A DNA stretch of 64,000 bases. It comes from Siphonodentalium dalli (Eukaryota; Mollusca; Scaphopoda; Gadilida; Siphonodentaliidae). This document shows positions 1-10,199 of the stretch, piece by piece (position 1 is the stretch's first letter; every line of letters starts with the position of its first letter). The translations under genes were made by a program, and so were the position numbers. The stretch lies in NCBI GenBank assembly GCA_032622095.1, contig CP136062.1, positions 1,798,001-1,862,000 of the forward strand, written 5' to 3'. The notes beneath the pieces were generated by a model. That model made no database searches. It saw nothing but the letters and a program-made list of their open reading frames with translations, and was not told the origin of the DNA.

Positions 1-1
1 C

Positions 2-91
2 TTCCGTGGGAGAGGGGGTTTGGTGGATTCTACACGCGGTGGTACAAGTTCTCAGGGTTTAAATGAAGCTTCTGCATTATCTTTCAACTGA
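2..91 (+). CDS. 3' end of a short hypothetical ORF (left-arm copy)
   Basis: The window opens inside a reading frame that runs to a TGA at 89-91. It matches the last 29 codons of the minus-strand ORF at 5282-5491 in the other arm. The two copies differ by one base at position 6, which changes an Arg codon here to a His codon in the other copy. The visible peptide is rich in Gly, Ser and Thr. I do not recognise a family. A TATAAAA string sits 3' of the stop, near 109-115. The frame may simply be open by chance, so the call is weak. Confidence 0.25.
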   Translation, partial: FRGRGGLVDSTRGGTSSQGLNEASALSFN

Positions 92-524
92 CAACCGCGT
101 ATATGGTCTATAAAACCTAACAACAACATCCACCCCATTCCCCAAACTATATCTCACTCAATATATATATAGTATACCTAAATAACCCGGATTAATCTAA
201 CGCACAACGCCCCATACAGCCGTTAGGAAATAATATCGAGAGTCGTTAGTGGAAGGTGTCTTATTCAATTTTACAAATGCTCCCGGCGCGGGTAGTCACG
301 TGATACCTATAGGCGATATGTTCTCTACTTCAGCGTATTATTGGTTTTTGAGTATTAGGCTAGAGTTAGTCAATACCGGTTCCTATACTTTTGCCCGGAG
401 GGTGTGCAATATAAAGCTTTTATATATTTAGTGTTACAGAGATCCCCCTCTTAAACAGGGCGGGCGGGGGGCGGGGTTATAGCGCATTAACGCCCACCCC
501 CCCCCAACAAGTGATAGCATTGCG

Positions 525-526
<2 letters not shown>

Positions 527-568
<42 letters not shown>
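527..568. repeat. (TA)n microsatellite in the left arm
   Basis: About 21 TA units. The equivalent tract in the other arm is at 4805-4848 and is about 2 bp longer. A C9 run lies just before it and is C7 in the partner arm. Confidence 0.9.
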
Positions 569-570
<2 letters not shown>

Positions 571-740
571 ACAATTAGTTCTATATCTCTGGTATAAATA
601 ATCTTTCTCTATATTACAAATGTATAGGTATTCCACCGGAACAGCACTATTCATATGTAGTTACACGCACAACACAATTTCAATCGATAAAAGGGGTGTT
701 TTAGTTATCACGCGAGGGCAAAAAAAAATTAATCGTTCAT

Positions 741-1200
741 TTCTCTTTATTATCGTTCATTTATAGCATTATTAGAAGAAATTTAGTCTAAAATCTCCAT
801 TACATGGAGACAATAAAGAGCCCATATGGTGTAGACTAATGCATAAATACTTACTTCTTGTATTCTTTTCACCAATTATATGTATTGTACATCCTATACA
901 TTTAGTCTGTTATACAGAGGAAACAAAGCATGTACTACGTGGCAGTTTCATATGACGATAAGACCTACTATGTGAACACATGTGCATATTAATTTCACAT
1001 ATTCTTCTCAAAACGCTCTATTTTATACGGGGGTATCAAACATTGGTCTGGAAAAGGTATGCTATGTGGACGCGTGTATACATATTGACTTCATATATGC
1101 ATTCATAGTTCATTTATCTTAATTGTCGTTCATGTAATAGCGTTATTAGTAGAAATATAGTCTAAAACCGTCGGTATATGGAGAATATATAGCGTCAATA
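741..1200 (+). repeat. Diverged direct duplication inside the arm
   Basis: The stretch at about 741-830 (cgttcattt, then a tagtctaaaa motif, then atggaga) recurs at about 1104-1200 with the same order of motifs, about 363 bp further on. The arm is therefore partly built from older duplications. The mirror copies lie in the right arm. Confidence 0.5.
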
Positions 1201-2189
1201 CTGTTTTATTGTTGGTAACTCAAATTATTGCATCATGTATCGCAACTAAACAAGCGAGATAACTCATAAATTCTTAATAGTTCTGATTTCTATGGCAGTT
1301 CACACAGTGTATATTTTCATTGTTGTTACCATTTTAGTGCATACATTACTGATTTCTGTGTAAGAACGCTGGTCTCCATTGTTGTTATGATTGTGCCTAT
1401 AACTGTCCATATTCTTAAAGCAAGTACGGTACCTCTATGTGATATGATCTATAAAAATTTCCATTTTCATAGGTAAATCACGTATAAACGCTCTTTAATG
1501 TATAGTTAAACTGAGTTTTCACATGCAGGGCTATGTCTTTGTGGACTATATACGTGGTATACTTCAGTATATACACGAAGTGAACGTGTTCTAAGTATGC
1601 GTATCTGATTTATGTATACGTACGTGTTTCTTAAAGCAAATCCAATACATATTAGTGCGTTATATTATGATGTACATTAAGTGCCCTTTTCACTGTTAAA
1701 TCAAGTAAAAAAGCCCTCTACTATAGTTAACTATTCAGTTCCACATACGCTATAAGCTCTATGGTGGTCCGGTGTGTCCTATCAATATGCCATTATATGC
1801 ACGAATGTAATGTGTTCAAATATGTGGGTTATGATGTATACTTTAATGGTAAAGTATATAAGCACTCTTTAAGATATGCATATGCAGAATGTTGCCTCTT
1901 TACACTGACAGAAAAAAAAAGGAATATATAATTTTGAGTACTACTCTTCATAAAACGTTAGAAAACCATAATCTAACAACGAATATCGAAGAACAATGTA
2001 ATTACTTGATAAGCATTGTAAATATTTCGTCTGTTTTAAATAAAATGGAAATATTTCGTCTATTTGAAATAGTTGGAAGCAACAATCAAGTATTTAAATG
2101 AAATTTGGACCAAAATCTTATAATTTGAGAAAACGTATATAATTTCTATCGAAGTCTTATAATAAAGGAAGGCTTTGTGCGAATCCATT

Positions 2190-3181
2190 TTTTTTATCTA
2201 CAATTGAAAACTTGAGAACATTTACGCTGTGTCTAGGCGACCGATGGGGTGTTATTACATTGATTGTTAAAACACATGTAGGATAAAATATGAAATTTAC
2301 ACTTTTCCTGACCAAATTATGGCTTACAATCTAGTATGAGATGCCGTTGTTGTCATAACTCACAAGTCATCAGAGCTCATTAAGTGTCTTTTGATGCATG
2401 TTTATCACATTCGACGAGTTCCAACATGAAATATACACTTTCCCTGGCAAGAATGTTGCCTAAAATTGCAAAATTGAGTCAATTTATGCTCTAGGTTAAT
2501 GTCTAGGGACACCACTCCCATGTCCCTTAATTCGTTTTTTTACCACAGATGAGGGGTCAAATATGAAATACATATTTCTCCTGACCAAATTATGGGGTAC
2601 AATGGCACTATGAGATGACTTTATGTTCATAATTCAAAGATATGAGGGCTCGTGAAGTGTCTTTACATCTATTTTTATCATATTTCATGAGTTCCAGGAT
2701 GAAATATTCACCTCCACTAGCAATATTGTTGTCTAAAATTGCAAACGTTTTCTCAAAATATGAGATATTGCGCGAACTGTTAGTGAGCTAATTGATTTTT
2801 GTGTCAAATTTGATCCAACATAGACGAAAACATTCAATAATTTTGAAGGACTTACTCGAAAACTGAATTTTTATTGTTTTTTTTTATAAATGTGAGGGTT
2901 ATTTTCACACTAGCTCTTGGATATTCCTTCTTATGTCATCGTTTTTGTTTCAAAGTATTTGTTTTTTGTTGATAATTGACAACCCTGCATTATTTTGATC
3001 GAGAATGAAAAACAAATATTGTATTTTTATGCATTGGTTCGTTATGGTCCTAATATGAAACATTTAAACTCAAATGCTATATTATTTCGGTTAAATACAA
3101 GCTATGTTAACATTTTTCTAGGAAATATTCATTTCTGCATCATTATATTTGCGAGGATGAACACATTCACACATTAGATCG
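2190..3181. other. Spacer of the giant inverted repeat
   Basis: This 992-bp unpaired loop separates the two arms. It is AT-rich, has no supported gene, and includes two copies of a diverged direct repeat. Near 2747 it carries the string cgttttctcaaa, which also occurs at the inner end of the right arm (near 3237), so spacer and arms share some ancestry. Confidence 0.85.
2285..2750 (+). repeat. Two ~273-bp direct repeats in the spacer
   Basis: Copy one starts near 2288 (atatgaaat, then cctgaccaaattatgg, then tatgagatg) and copy two near 2561 with the same landmarks in order, ending in ctaaaattgcaaa. By eye the copies are about 75-80% identical, so they are much older than the present identity of the arms. 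Confidence 0.75.
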
Positions 3182-4802
3182 AATGGATTCGCACAAAGCC
3201 TTCCTTTATTATAAGACTTCGATAGAAATTATATACGTTTTCTCAAATTATAAGATTTTGGTCCAAATTTCATTTAAATACTTGATTGTTGCTTCCAACT
3301 GTATTTCAAATAGACGAAATATTTCCATTTTATTTAAAACAGACGAAATATTTACAATGCTTATCAAGTAATTACATTGTTCTTCGATATTCGTTGTTAG
3401 ATTATGGTTTTCTAACGTTTTATGAAGAGTAGTACTCAAAATTATATATTCCTTTTTTTTTCTGTCAGTGTAAAGAGGCAACATTCTGCATATGCATATC
3501 TTAAAGAGTGCTTATATACTTTAACATTAAAGTATACATCATAACCCACATATTTGAACACATTACATTCGTGCATATAATGGCATATTGATAGGACACA
3601 CCGGACCACCATAGAGCTTATAGCGTATGTGGAACTGAATAGTTAACTATAGTAGAGGGCTTTTTTACTTGATTTAACAGTGAAAAGGGCACTTAATGTA
3701 CATCATAATATAACGCACTAATATGTATTGGATTTGCTTTAAGAAACACGTACGTATACATAAATCAGATACGCATACTTAGAACACGTTCACTTCGTGT
3801 ATATACTGAAGTATACCACGTATATAGTCCACAAAGACATAGCCCTGCATGTGAAAACTCAGTTTAACTATACATTAAAGAGCGTTTATACGTGATTTAC
3901 CTATGAAAATGGAAATTTTTATAGATCATATCACATAGAGGTACCGTACTTGCTTTAAGAATATGGACAGTTATAGGCACAATCATAACAACAATGGAGA
4001 CCAGCGTTCTTACACAGAAATCAGTAATGTATGCACTAAAATGGTAACAACAATGAAAATATACACTGTGTGAACTGCCATAGACATCAGAACTATTAAG
4101 AATTTATGAGTTATCTCGCTTGTTTAGTTGCGATACATGATGCAATAATTTGAGTTACCAACAATAAAACAGTATTGACGCTATATATTCTCCATATACC
4201 GACGGTTTTAGACTATATTTCTACTAATAACGCTATTACATGAACGACAATTAAGAGAAATGAACTATGAATGCATATATGAAGTCAATATGTATACACG
4301 CGTCCACATAGCATACCTTTTCCAGACCAATGTTTGATACCCCCGTATAAAATAGAGCGTTTTGAGAAGAATATGTGAAATTAATATGCACATGTGTTCA
4401 CATAGTAGGTCTTATCGTCATATGAAACTGCCACGTAGTACATGCTTTGTTTCCTCTGTATAACAGACTAAATGTATAGGATGTACAATACATATAATTG
4501 GTGAAAAGAATACAAGAAGTAAGTATTTATGCATTAGTCTACACCATATGGGCTCTTTATTGTCTCCATGTAATGGAGATTTTAGACTAAATTTCTTCTA
4601 ATAATGCTATAAATGAACGATAATAAAGAGAAATGAACGATTAATTTTTTTTTGCCCTCGCGTGATAACTAAAACACCCCTTTTATCGATTGAAATTGTG
4701 TTGTGCGTGTAACTACATATGAATAGTGCTGTTCCGGTGGAATACCTATACATTTGTAATATAGAGAAAGATTATTTATACCAGAGATATAGAACTAATT
4801 GT

Positions 4803-4850
<48 letters not shown>

Positions 4851-5372
4851 CGCAATGCTATCACTTGTTGGGGGGGTGGGCGTTAATGCGCTATAACCCC
4901 GCCCCCCGCCCGCCCTGTTTAAGAGGGGGATCTCTGTAACACTAAATATATAAAAGCTTTATATTGCACACCCTCCGGGCAAAAGTATAGGAACCGGTAT
5001 TGACTAACTCTAGCCTAATACTCAAAAACCAATAATACGCTGAAGTAGAGAACATATCGCCTATAGGTATCACGTGACTACCCGCGCCGGGAGCATTTGT
5101 AAAATTGAATAAGACACCTTCCACTAACGACTCTCGATATTATTTCCTAACGGCTGTATGGGGCGTTGTGCGTTAGATTAATCCGGGTTATTTAGGTATA
5201 CTATATATATATTGAGTGAGATATAGTTTGGGGAATGGGGTGGATGTTGTTGTTAGGTTTTATAGACCATATACGCGGTTGTCAGTTGAAAGATAATGCA
5301 GAAGCTTCATTTAAACCCTGAGAACTTGTACCACCGCGTGTAGAATCCACCAAACCCCCTCTCCCATGGAAG
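3182..5372 (-). repeat. Right arm of giant inverted repeat
   Basis: Reverse complement of 1-2189, about 99.7% identical by eye (differences listed under the left arm). 5372 is only the partner of base 1, so the true outer edge of the arm may lie further right. The ORF at 5282-5491 runs across this point. Confidence 0.93.
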
Positions 5373-5491
5373 GCCGTCGACAAACTTACCCAGATACATG
5401 ATTCCGGGTTACCATCATTATAACGGGGTTGGAATCGGGTTCGTGAGCGCCGGACGGCCTGTGACGGTGTAATATACCCATTACTCGACAT
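5282..5491 (-). CDS. Hypothetical 69-aa protein
   Basis: ATG at 5489-5491 and TGA at 5282-5284. The predicted protein has a basic, Arg-rich N-terminal third (residues about 12-24) and a Gly/Ser/Thr-rich tail. I see no signal peptide, membrane segment or known motif. The last 30 codons lie in the inverted-repeat arm and are duplicated at 2-91. The Arg/His difference between copies means the arms are not protein-identical. The next ORF on the same strand starts at 6390. I do not recognise the family, and a chance ORF is a real alternative. Confidence 0.3.
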   Translation of the reverse strand: MSSNGYITPSQAVRRSRTRFQPRYNDGNPESCIWVSLSTAFHGRGGLVDSTRGGTSSQGLNEASALSFN

Positions 5492-6030
5492 AGCCCGGGG
5501 GAGGGGTTGACTATATATATATATATTACATAAACACTTACCTTATCATTATTCATTGTTTTATTTTCATTCTATATGTATGTCCAGTGAGCGAGTATTG
5601 CTTAATCCACAGGACCTCCTAAAATAGTAGTAATTAAGTTTTTTAAATAATTATAAATTATAGTCCAAATATATTGTCCTTATTTTCGCGGTATTTTACG
5701 GTATTACTATATTAGGTTGAAACAACCGGTTGTGATATTCGTTGTGGTATATTATAACCCCCATACACATAGACAGGGAGCTAATATAGTGATGTGGTGA
5801 TAAGTATTGGGGGGGGGTAAAAGGTTATTAATAAAATATATATACACTATTTCTTTGTTATTATTATTTTTTATTTTTATTTTATTATTTTTTTGTTTTT
5901 GTTTTGTTAGAATATATAGGTAATAACAAGGATTTATTCGTGTGACTGAAGCAATCCGTTTATCAAATGTATAGGGTTTAAATCGATAGGTGGAGCCATC
6001 TGGTTGTTGCCTAAAATCCAGGTGGCACCA
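5492..6030. other. AT-rich stretch without a supported ORF
   Basis: Contains a short TA tract (5511-5526), a G7 run near 5811, and a T-rich tract at 5845-5910. The left part of any read-through of the 6031-6390 ORF would fall here (down to about 5934). Confidence 0.6.
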
Positions 6031-6390
6031 TTAGGGAAAAAAATGGTAATACTCCTCCCGCATGGCCCAGTAGACAGGATTTACCCGGCACCATAGCGTT
6101 TCAACTTCCATATTCCAATTTTCTTGGAGTTGCTCTCCGTCGGGTGGTGTAATGATATTGGTATACACCGGGCAGCTGATAGTGAAATTCACTACCGTTC
6201 CCTGAATAAGTGGGTAAGGCACCCACCAACATATCTCGGAACCCATCCATTGACCCACAGTAGCGATTGTTTGATCGTCTACGACGGGTGTGGTAGGTTG
6301 TTGAAACTCCTCGTCCGGGATGTGGAAGATACTCCTCACTTCTTCACAATTAAAACTTGCATTACACACCATTTTGTTTAAAGATAACAT
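6031..6390 (-). CDS. Hypothetical 119-aa protein, probably frameshifted near its end
   Basis: ATG at 6388-6390, stop at 6031-6033; a second ATG six codons in is an alternative start. The composition looks protein-like: a paired Trp in a W-W-V-P context near residue 55, several Cys, Pro and Asn, and an acidic patch around residues 23-45. I see no signal peptide, long hydrophobic helix or catalytic motif that I can name. An A7 run at 6037-6043 sits immediately before the stop. One base fewer in this run would leave a frame open to about 5934, adding roughly 30-40 codons of similar composition. The break may be a sequencing error, a real frameshift or decay. Family unknown. Confidence 0.45.
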   Translation of the reverse strand: MLSLNKMVCNASFNCEEVRSIFHIPDEEFQQPTTPVVDDQTIATVGQWMGSEICWWVPYPLIQGTVVNFTISCPVYTNIITPPDGEQLQENWNMEVETLWCRVNPVYWAMREEYYHFFP

Positions 6391-7015
6391 AAATTCTGGT
6401 TCAGTGACGAGTAAATCTTGTTAGGTGTAAGTTAGGCGGGGGTTGTTAGTAAAATGATTTTGTGATTGAGTTGGATTGTTTCTTCCACACTGTATAACGT
6501 ACACTACCATACCTTCCCTCAGATCTGTGGAGAAACACGGTGCTATAGGCCATTAAACTTATTGCTTGCACAACACCGTTCCTGTGCATTCGCGCTATAC
6601 TGCACATATGAGTTTGTGTGAATGGGTAGGTATTTCGGTTCAACAGAAGACGTTATTACCGCGTGTAATGAACACAACTGTTCTTATAGGCGGTGCCTTG
6701 TGTGGGATAGATACTTGATAATTGAATTTGCGTTGAGCATCTGATCTCGTTTAATTACCTTGCACATTGCAAGTGTGTGTTGACCGTATAGATACCTGTT
6801 GTTATGATCATTATGTAATCATCTCGTATAATTGGCTTATTAGTATATATACTATATATCTATAATATATAGGTATTTGACCCTTAATAATGGTTGCTCT
6901 AATATCGATTCCGTGATTTGATAAGTTATATATATTTTGTTGCGGGGGGGGGGGTTTAAACATTTTGCGATTATTTGTTCATGGTTTTGGTTATATATAA
7001 ATTTATTTGTTTGTT
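6391..7015. other. Intergenic DNA between two divergent hypothetical ORFs
   Basis: AT-rich, with no supported gene. It holds a G11 run at 6944-6954 and a TATATATAA string at about 6993-7000, only some 15 bp before the ATG of the next ORF. That is too close to act as a classical TATA box for that start codon. Confidence 0.5.
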
Positions 7016-7333
7016 ATGGATATAATAGCGGTGAGTGAAAGTTCTTCTGATAACGAAAGCAACAAATGTGACAACGCCTCTTTAGATATAGAAAGCGGAC
7101 GTTCGGACGTTTCAACCGAGTCGCGTTCGGCCGATTATAACGTTGTAGTTACATCAGCAAACAACGAATCGAGTGCTGACATTGCCGGTTGTTCGAATTC
7201 GGACGTAACACCGGTGGTTGGGACCCTCGCTAAACAGAAATCTGCCCCAAACACTACAACCTCTGGAAAACGGCGATTGTTGTCGGAGCACTCTTCTTCA
7301 TTTAGAACACCCATCACGTACTATTCGGCATGA
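7016..7333 (+). CDS. Hypothetical Ser/Asn/Asp-rich 105-aa protein
   Basis: First ATG at 7016-7018, TGA at 7331-7333. The N-terminal two thirds is acidic and rich in Ser, Asn and Asp with few hydrophobic residues, as in an intrinsically disordered region. The C-terminal third is more basic (Lys-Arg-Arg near residue 85). There is no signal peptide, coiled coil or enzymatic motif. It diverges from the 6031-6390 ORF, with 625 bp between the start codons. The skewed composition over a full 105 codons argues mildly for a real gene. Family and role unknown. Confidence 0.4.
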   Translation: MDIIAVSESSSDNESNKCDNASLDIESGRSDVSTESRSADYNVVVTSANNESSADIAGCSNSDVTPVVGTLAKQKSAPNTTTSGKRRLLSEHSSSFRTPITYYSA

Positions 7334-7615
7334 CTACACGCGGTATAGTAATGCATCCGAACACCATTTCGTTGCCGTATGGTACGCGCACGTAGGGGCG
7401 CAGACCCAACTCCGTGGATAATATATTTGTATATACTTTTGATAGTTCATATGCTTATGTATAAGCGTTTGTATCATGTTCTTTATGCGCCATTTGTTCA
7501 TATATAATCTTCAGTAATGGAGGATAATTAATGATATATTAGGCTTACAATAATCACTATTATAATAACTATAATTATAGAATTTGTGCGCGAGAAATTT
7601 CTCAGATATAGTCTA
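7334..7615. other. AT-rich gap before the CpG-rich repeat block
   Basis: No gene, RNA or clear repeat seen. A tcttcagtaatggagg-type string near 7510 is unremarkable. Confidence 0.4.
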
Positions 7616-9172
7616 TTGGAAGTCTGGGGTTAACGCGAGGGATATGTCGTTTATCGGAAACGCAGGCGATAAGCGGTAGGGTTAACGCGAGGGATATATC
7701 GTTTAGAAATACACGCATTGTTTAGTACCCGCGATAATGAGGCGCTATTATCGTGATAACAATCGCCCATATACACCCACGCGGAGTGGCATATACCCCC
7801 ACCCTGATAGCTCAGGATTAGGCGCTTAGGGTTTAGGCAGTCAAACCAATACATATATTATCTACCACTGTGTATAGTACTCGCGAGCCGGTTTATCGCT
7901 ACCGCGCGCGACGCTGGCGAGTTATTCTCGTGATTAATATATATACCTCTGATATCAGTCACCCGAGTACATATTTTCTTTCATATTACATGAATAGGCG
8001 ATAAGCGGTAGGGTTAACGCGAGAGAGATATCATTTAGACATACGCGCGGTGTTTAGTAGCCGCGATCAAAATAAAACAACCTAGACATACACGCATTGT
8101 TTATTACCCGTGATAATCAGGCGCTATTCTCGTGATAACCTTCACCTATATACACCCACGCGGTGTGACCTGTAAACCTTGATGGCACAGGAACAGGCGC
8201 TGAAATCAATAAACAATCCGTCTACTAGAATTAACAATAACTCATTTCGACTACGTGGAAATAATAAAACATCATCGGTTCCATATCCGCGATAATGAGG
8301 CGCTATTATCTTGATAACATTCGCCCATATACACCCACGCGGCGTGACACATAACACCACCCTGATAGCTCAGGATTAGGCGTTTAGGGTTTAGGCAGTC
8401 AAACCAATATATATATTATCTACCACTGTGTATATAGTACACGCGATCTGATTTATCACTACCGCGCGCGACGCTGGCGAGTTATTCTCGTGATTAATAT
8501 ATAGCTCTGATAGCAGTCACCCGAGTACATATTTTCTTTCATATTACATGAATAGGTGATAAGCGATAGGGTTAATGGGAGAGAGATATCATTTAGACAT
8601 ACACGCGTTGTTTAGTATCCCTAATAATTAGGCGCTATTCTCGTGATAACCGTCGCTCACTTGTTGCGGAAATATTTTGTTCGTCCTTGACCTAGACGTA
8701 CCCGCCACGCGTTATTATGGCGATAACCTTCACCGATATATACACCCACGCGGCGTGACCTATAACCCTGGTTAGCTCAGGATCAGGAGTGGAGCAAAGT
8801 CAAGTCAAACGGTATACTAGAATACTCTTCCTTACCCGTGACCTAGATATATACACCCGTGATCACGCGCTATTCTCGTGATAACCTTCGCCGAATTTGT
8901 TCGCCGGGGACCTAGACGTACGCGCGTTTATGGTGATAACCTTCGCCGATTTGTTATATATAACCTACACACCTATATTCACGCGCTATTCTCGTGATAA
9001 CCGTCGCTCGCTTGTTGCGGAATATTTTGTTCGTCCTTGACCTAGTCGTACCCACCACGCGTTATTATGGCGATAACCTTCACCGATATATACACCCACG
9101 CGGCGTGACCCGTAACCCATGATGGCACAGGAACAGGCGCTTAGGGTTTAGGCAGTCAAATGGTATACTAGA
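7616..9172. repeat. Block of CpG-rich interspersed imperfect repeats
   Basis: Several short modules recur in changing order. The CACCCACGCGG module occurs five times (near 7776, 8153, 8333, 8742 and 9094), mostly followed by CGTGACC. Its core CACGC-G-GCGTG is a palindrome with a one-base centre. CGCTATT(A/C)TCGTGATAACC-like modules occur at least six times. GCGATAAGCG(G/A)TAGGGTTAA occurs near 7667, 7996 and 8557. A longer cassette with gttattctcgtgattaat and agtacatattttctttca is repeated about 600 bp apart (near 7920 and 8475). There is no gene. The block is far richer in CpG than the AT-rich DNA around it. It could be a regulatory or origin-like repeat region, or a decayed satellite. Confidence 0.8.
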
Positions 9173-9764
9173 AAACGTAGACTATACTACTAATAGCTGC
9201 CAACTTGGTTCTCCTAGAAATGAATTTTACTATTATTGGCCTTGGTTTACTGGTGCTATATGATTCAAGACGATGTGCTATACTGATGTCTTTTTGTCCA
9301 ACTGTTAGTCCAAGAATTCCATTTAGGATTTTCAAAACTGCTACTTCACACTCATAAATACTCTCAGCGTTACCAGGGTCAGGGATACCGGTAATTCTTA
9401 TGCTCTCCGTCCGTGTGTGTTGTTCAAGCAGGCTGTTCTTATTTTCATTAGCATCTACTCTATCTGATCGTTTTTTTATGGACACTGCCTGTTCTGTAAG
9501 TTGTTTTGTTACTTGTGTTAGTTCTTCTTTAAGTTTAGTATTCTCTGCTACTAGTGTCTTGGTTTTTTCATTCACAGTTGTTTGTACCTCAGTTTTTACA
9601 ATTTCAATTAATTCTTCTTTGATTTTGGTCAGGTCCTCCTTTTTGATTATTGTGTCCTCTAAGCTTTTCAACTTTGTATCAAGGGCCTCAATTGTGATGA
9701 AGATATAAATTGTATTGTGCATTTCTAGTTGTTGTGTGCTCAAATCGTGAAGCATTTCTTCCAT
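9168..9764 (-). pseudogene. LINE ORF1 protein fragment (coiled coil plus RRM-like domain)
   Basis: A 198-codon frame. Residues about 25-115 form a Lys/Glu-rich coiled coil with heptad-like Leu, Ile and Val spacing. It is followed by E-S-I-R-I-T-G-I-P, an 'ILNGILGL' segment, D-I-S-I-A-H-R-L and R-P-I-I-V-K-F-I-S-R-R-T-K, the conserved landmarks of the RNA-binding domain of LINE ORF1 proteins in many invertebrates. Homology appears to end just after R-T-K-L-A-A-I; the last seven residues are read-through across the breakpoint. Upstream, an ATG frame near 9888 stops after 18 codons, so the N-terminus also looks disrupted. In a live element this protein would bind the retrotransposon RNA. Here it is a remnant. 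Confidence 0.8.
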
Positions 9765-10156
9765 ACTCTTGCCTTTTTTTTGAAGTTTTGATCCTTTTGT
9801 CTGTTGATTTGGTTTATTCTTTGGTTACTTTTCCGACTTCTGAAACTGATCCCTGCTTTCAACTTTGCTGGATGCGCTCATGTTTTGTCGTTTTGGCATA
9901 ACAGGAACCCGTTCTCAGTGTTTTGTAACAAAGGATTATTTACCTCGAAATTGGTCGATTTCGATTTCAAACCAGTGTCAAATTACGTCAGCAAATGACT
10001 GCGAGTGTCGGGCGGAATTATCCGCAGTCGGTGAATTATGTTCAGGTAACACAAAGTTGTGGTTGTTTGGAACACGATCGATCTTCAAGATTATAAAAAT
10101 CTACAATTGTAGACTGCTATTTCCAACCAGTCCCTTCAGGTCGCCATCTTTTTAAC
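9190..10156 (-). mobile_element. 5' part of a LINE (non-LTR retrotransposon), 3' end missing
   Basis: Read on the minus strand, a 5'-UTR-like stretch begins near 10156 (start ttaaaaagatggcgacctga). It leads to a short ATG frame near 9888 that stops early, and then to an ORF1 with a coiled coil and a nucleic-acid-binding domain. Sequence homologous to ORF1 stops near 9190, and the CpG-rich block begins within about 20 bp. No ORF2 (endonuclease or reverse transcriptase) is present. Keeping the 5' end while losing the 3' end is the reverse of normal 5' truncation, so a later break or deletion is likely. Confidence 0.75.
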
Positions 10157-10199
10157 CCAATATATATATATATATATATTACATCTGATAATTTTAATA

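Larger units (their letters stand above)
1..2189 (+). repeat. Left arm of giant inverted repeat
   Basis: This arm pairs base for base, on the opposite strand, with 3182-5372. Paired positions sum to 5373 over most of the length. I saw about five substitutions (near positions 6, 1115, 1292 and 1848), a 9-versus-7 C-run difference near 500, a compensating TA-array difference, and a 2-bp indel near 2070 after which the sum is 5371. Pairing stops at 2189/3182. The arm is AT-rich and holds a C/G-rich patch (460-510), a (TA)n tract (527-568) and no convincing full gene. It is already paired at base 1, so it very likely continues beyond the window. Confidence 0.93.

Noticed and set aside
249-431. 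Small ORF in the left arm and its mirror at 4942-5124
   Set aside because: It starts at GTG and not ATG, has 60 codons, and is 'conserved' between arms only because the arms are nearly identical.
1889-2101. ORF in the arm and its mirror at 3248-3484
   Set aside because: A 2-bp indel gives the two copies different C-termini. There is no known motif and the composition is AT-driven.
1-9172. Firm call as an integrated herpesvirus
   Set aside because: The inverted repeats and repeat block are suggestive, but no capsid, terminase, polymerase or other hallmark gene is visible. Listed only as one hypothesis.
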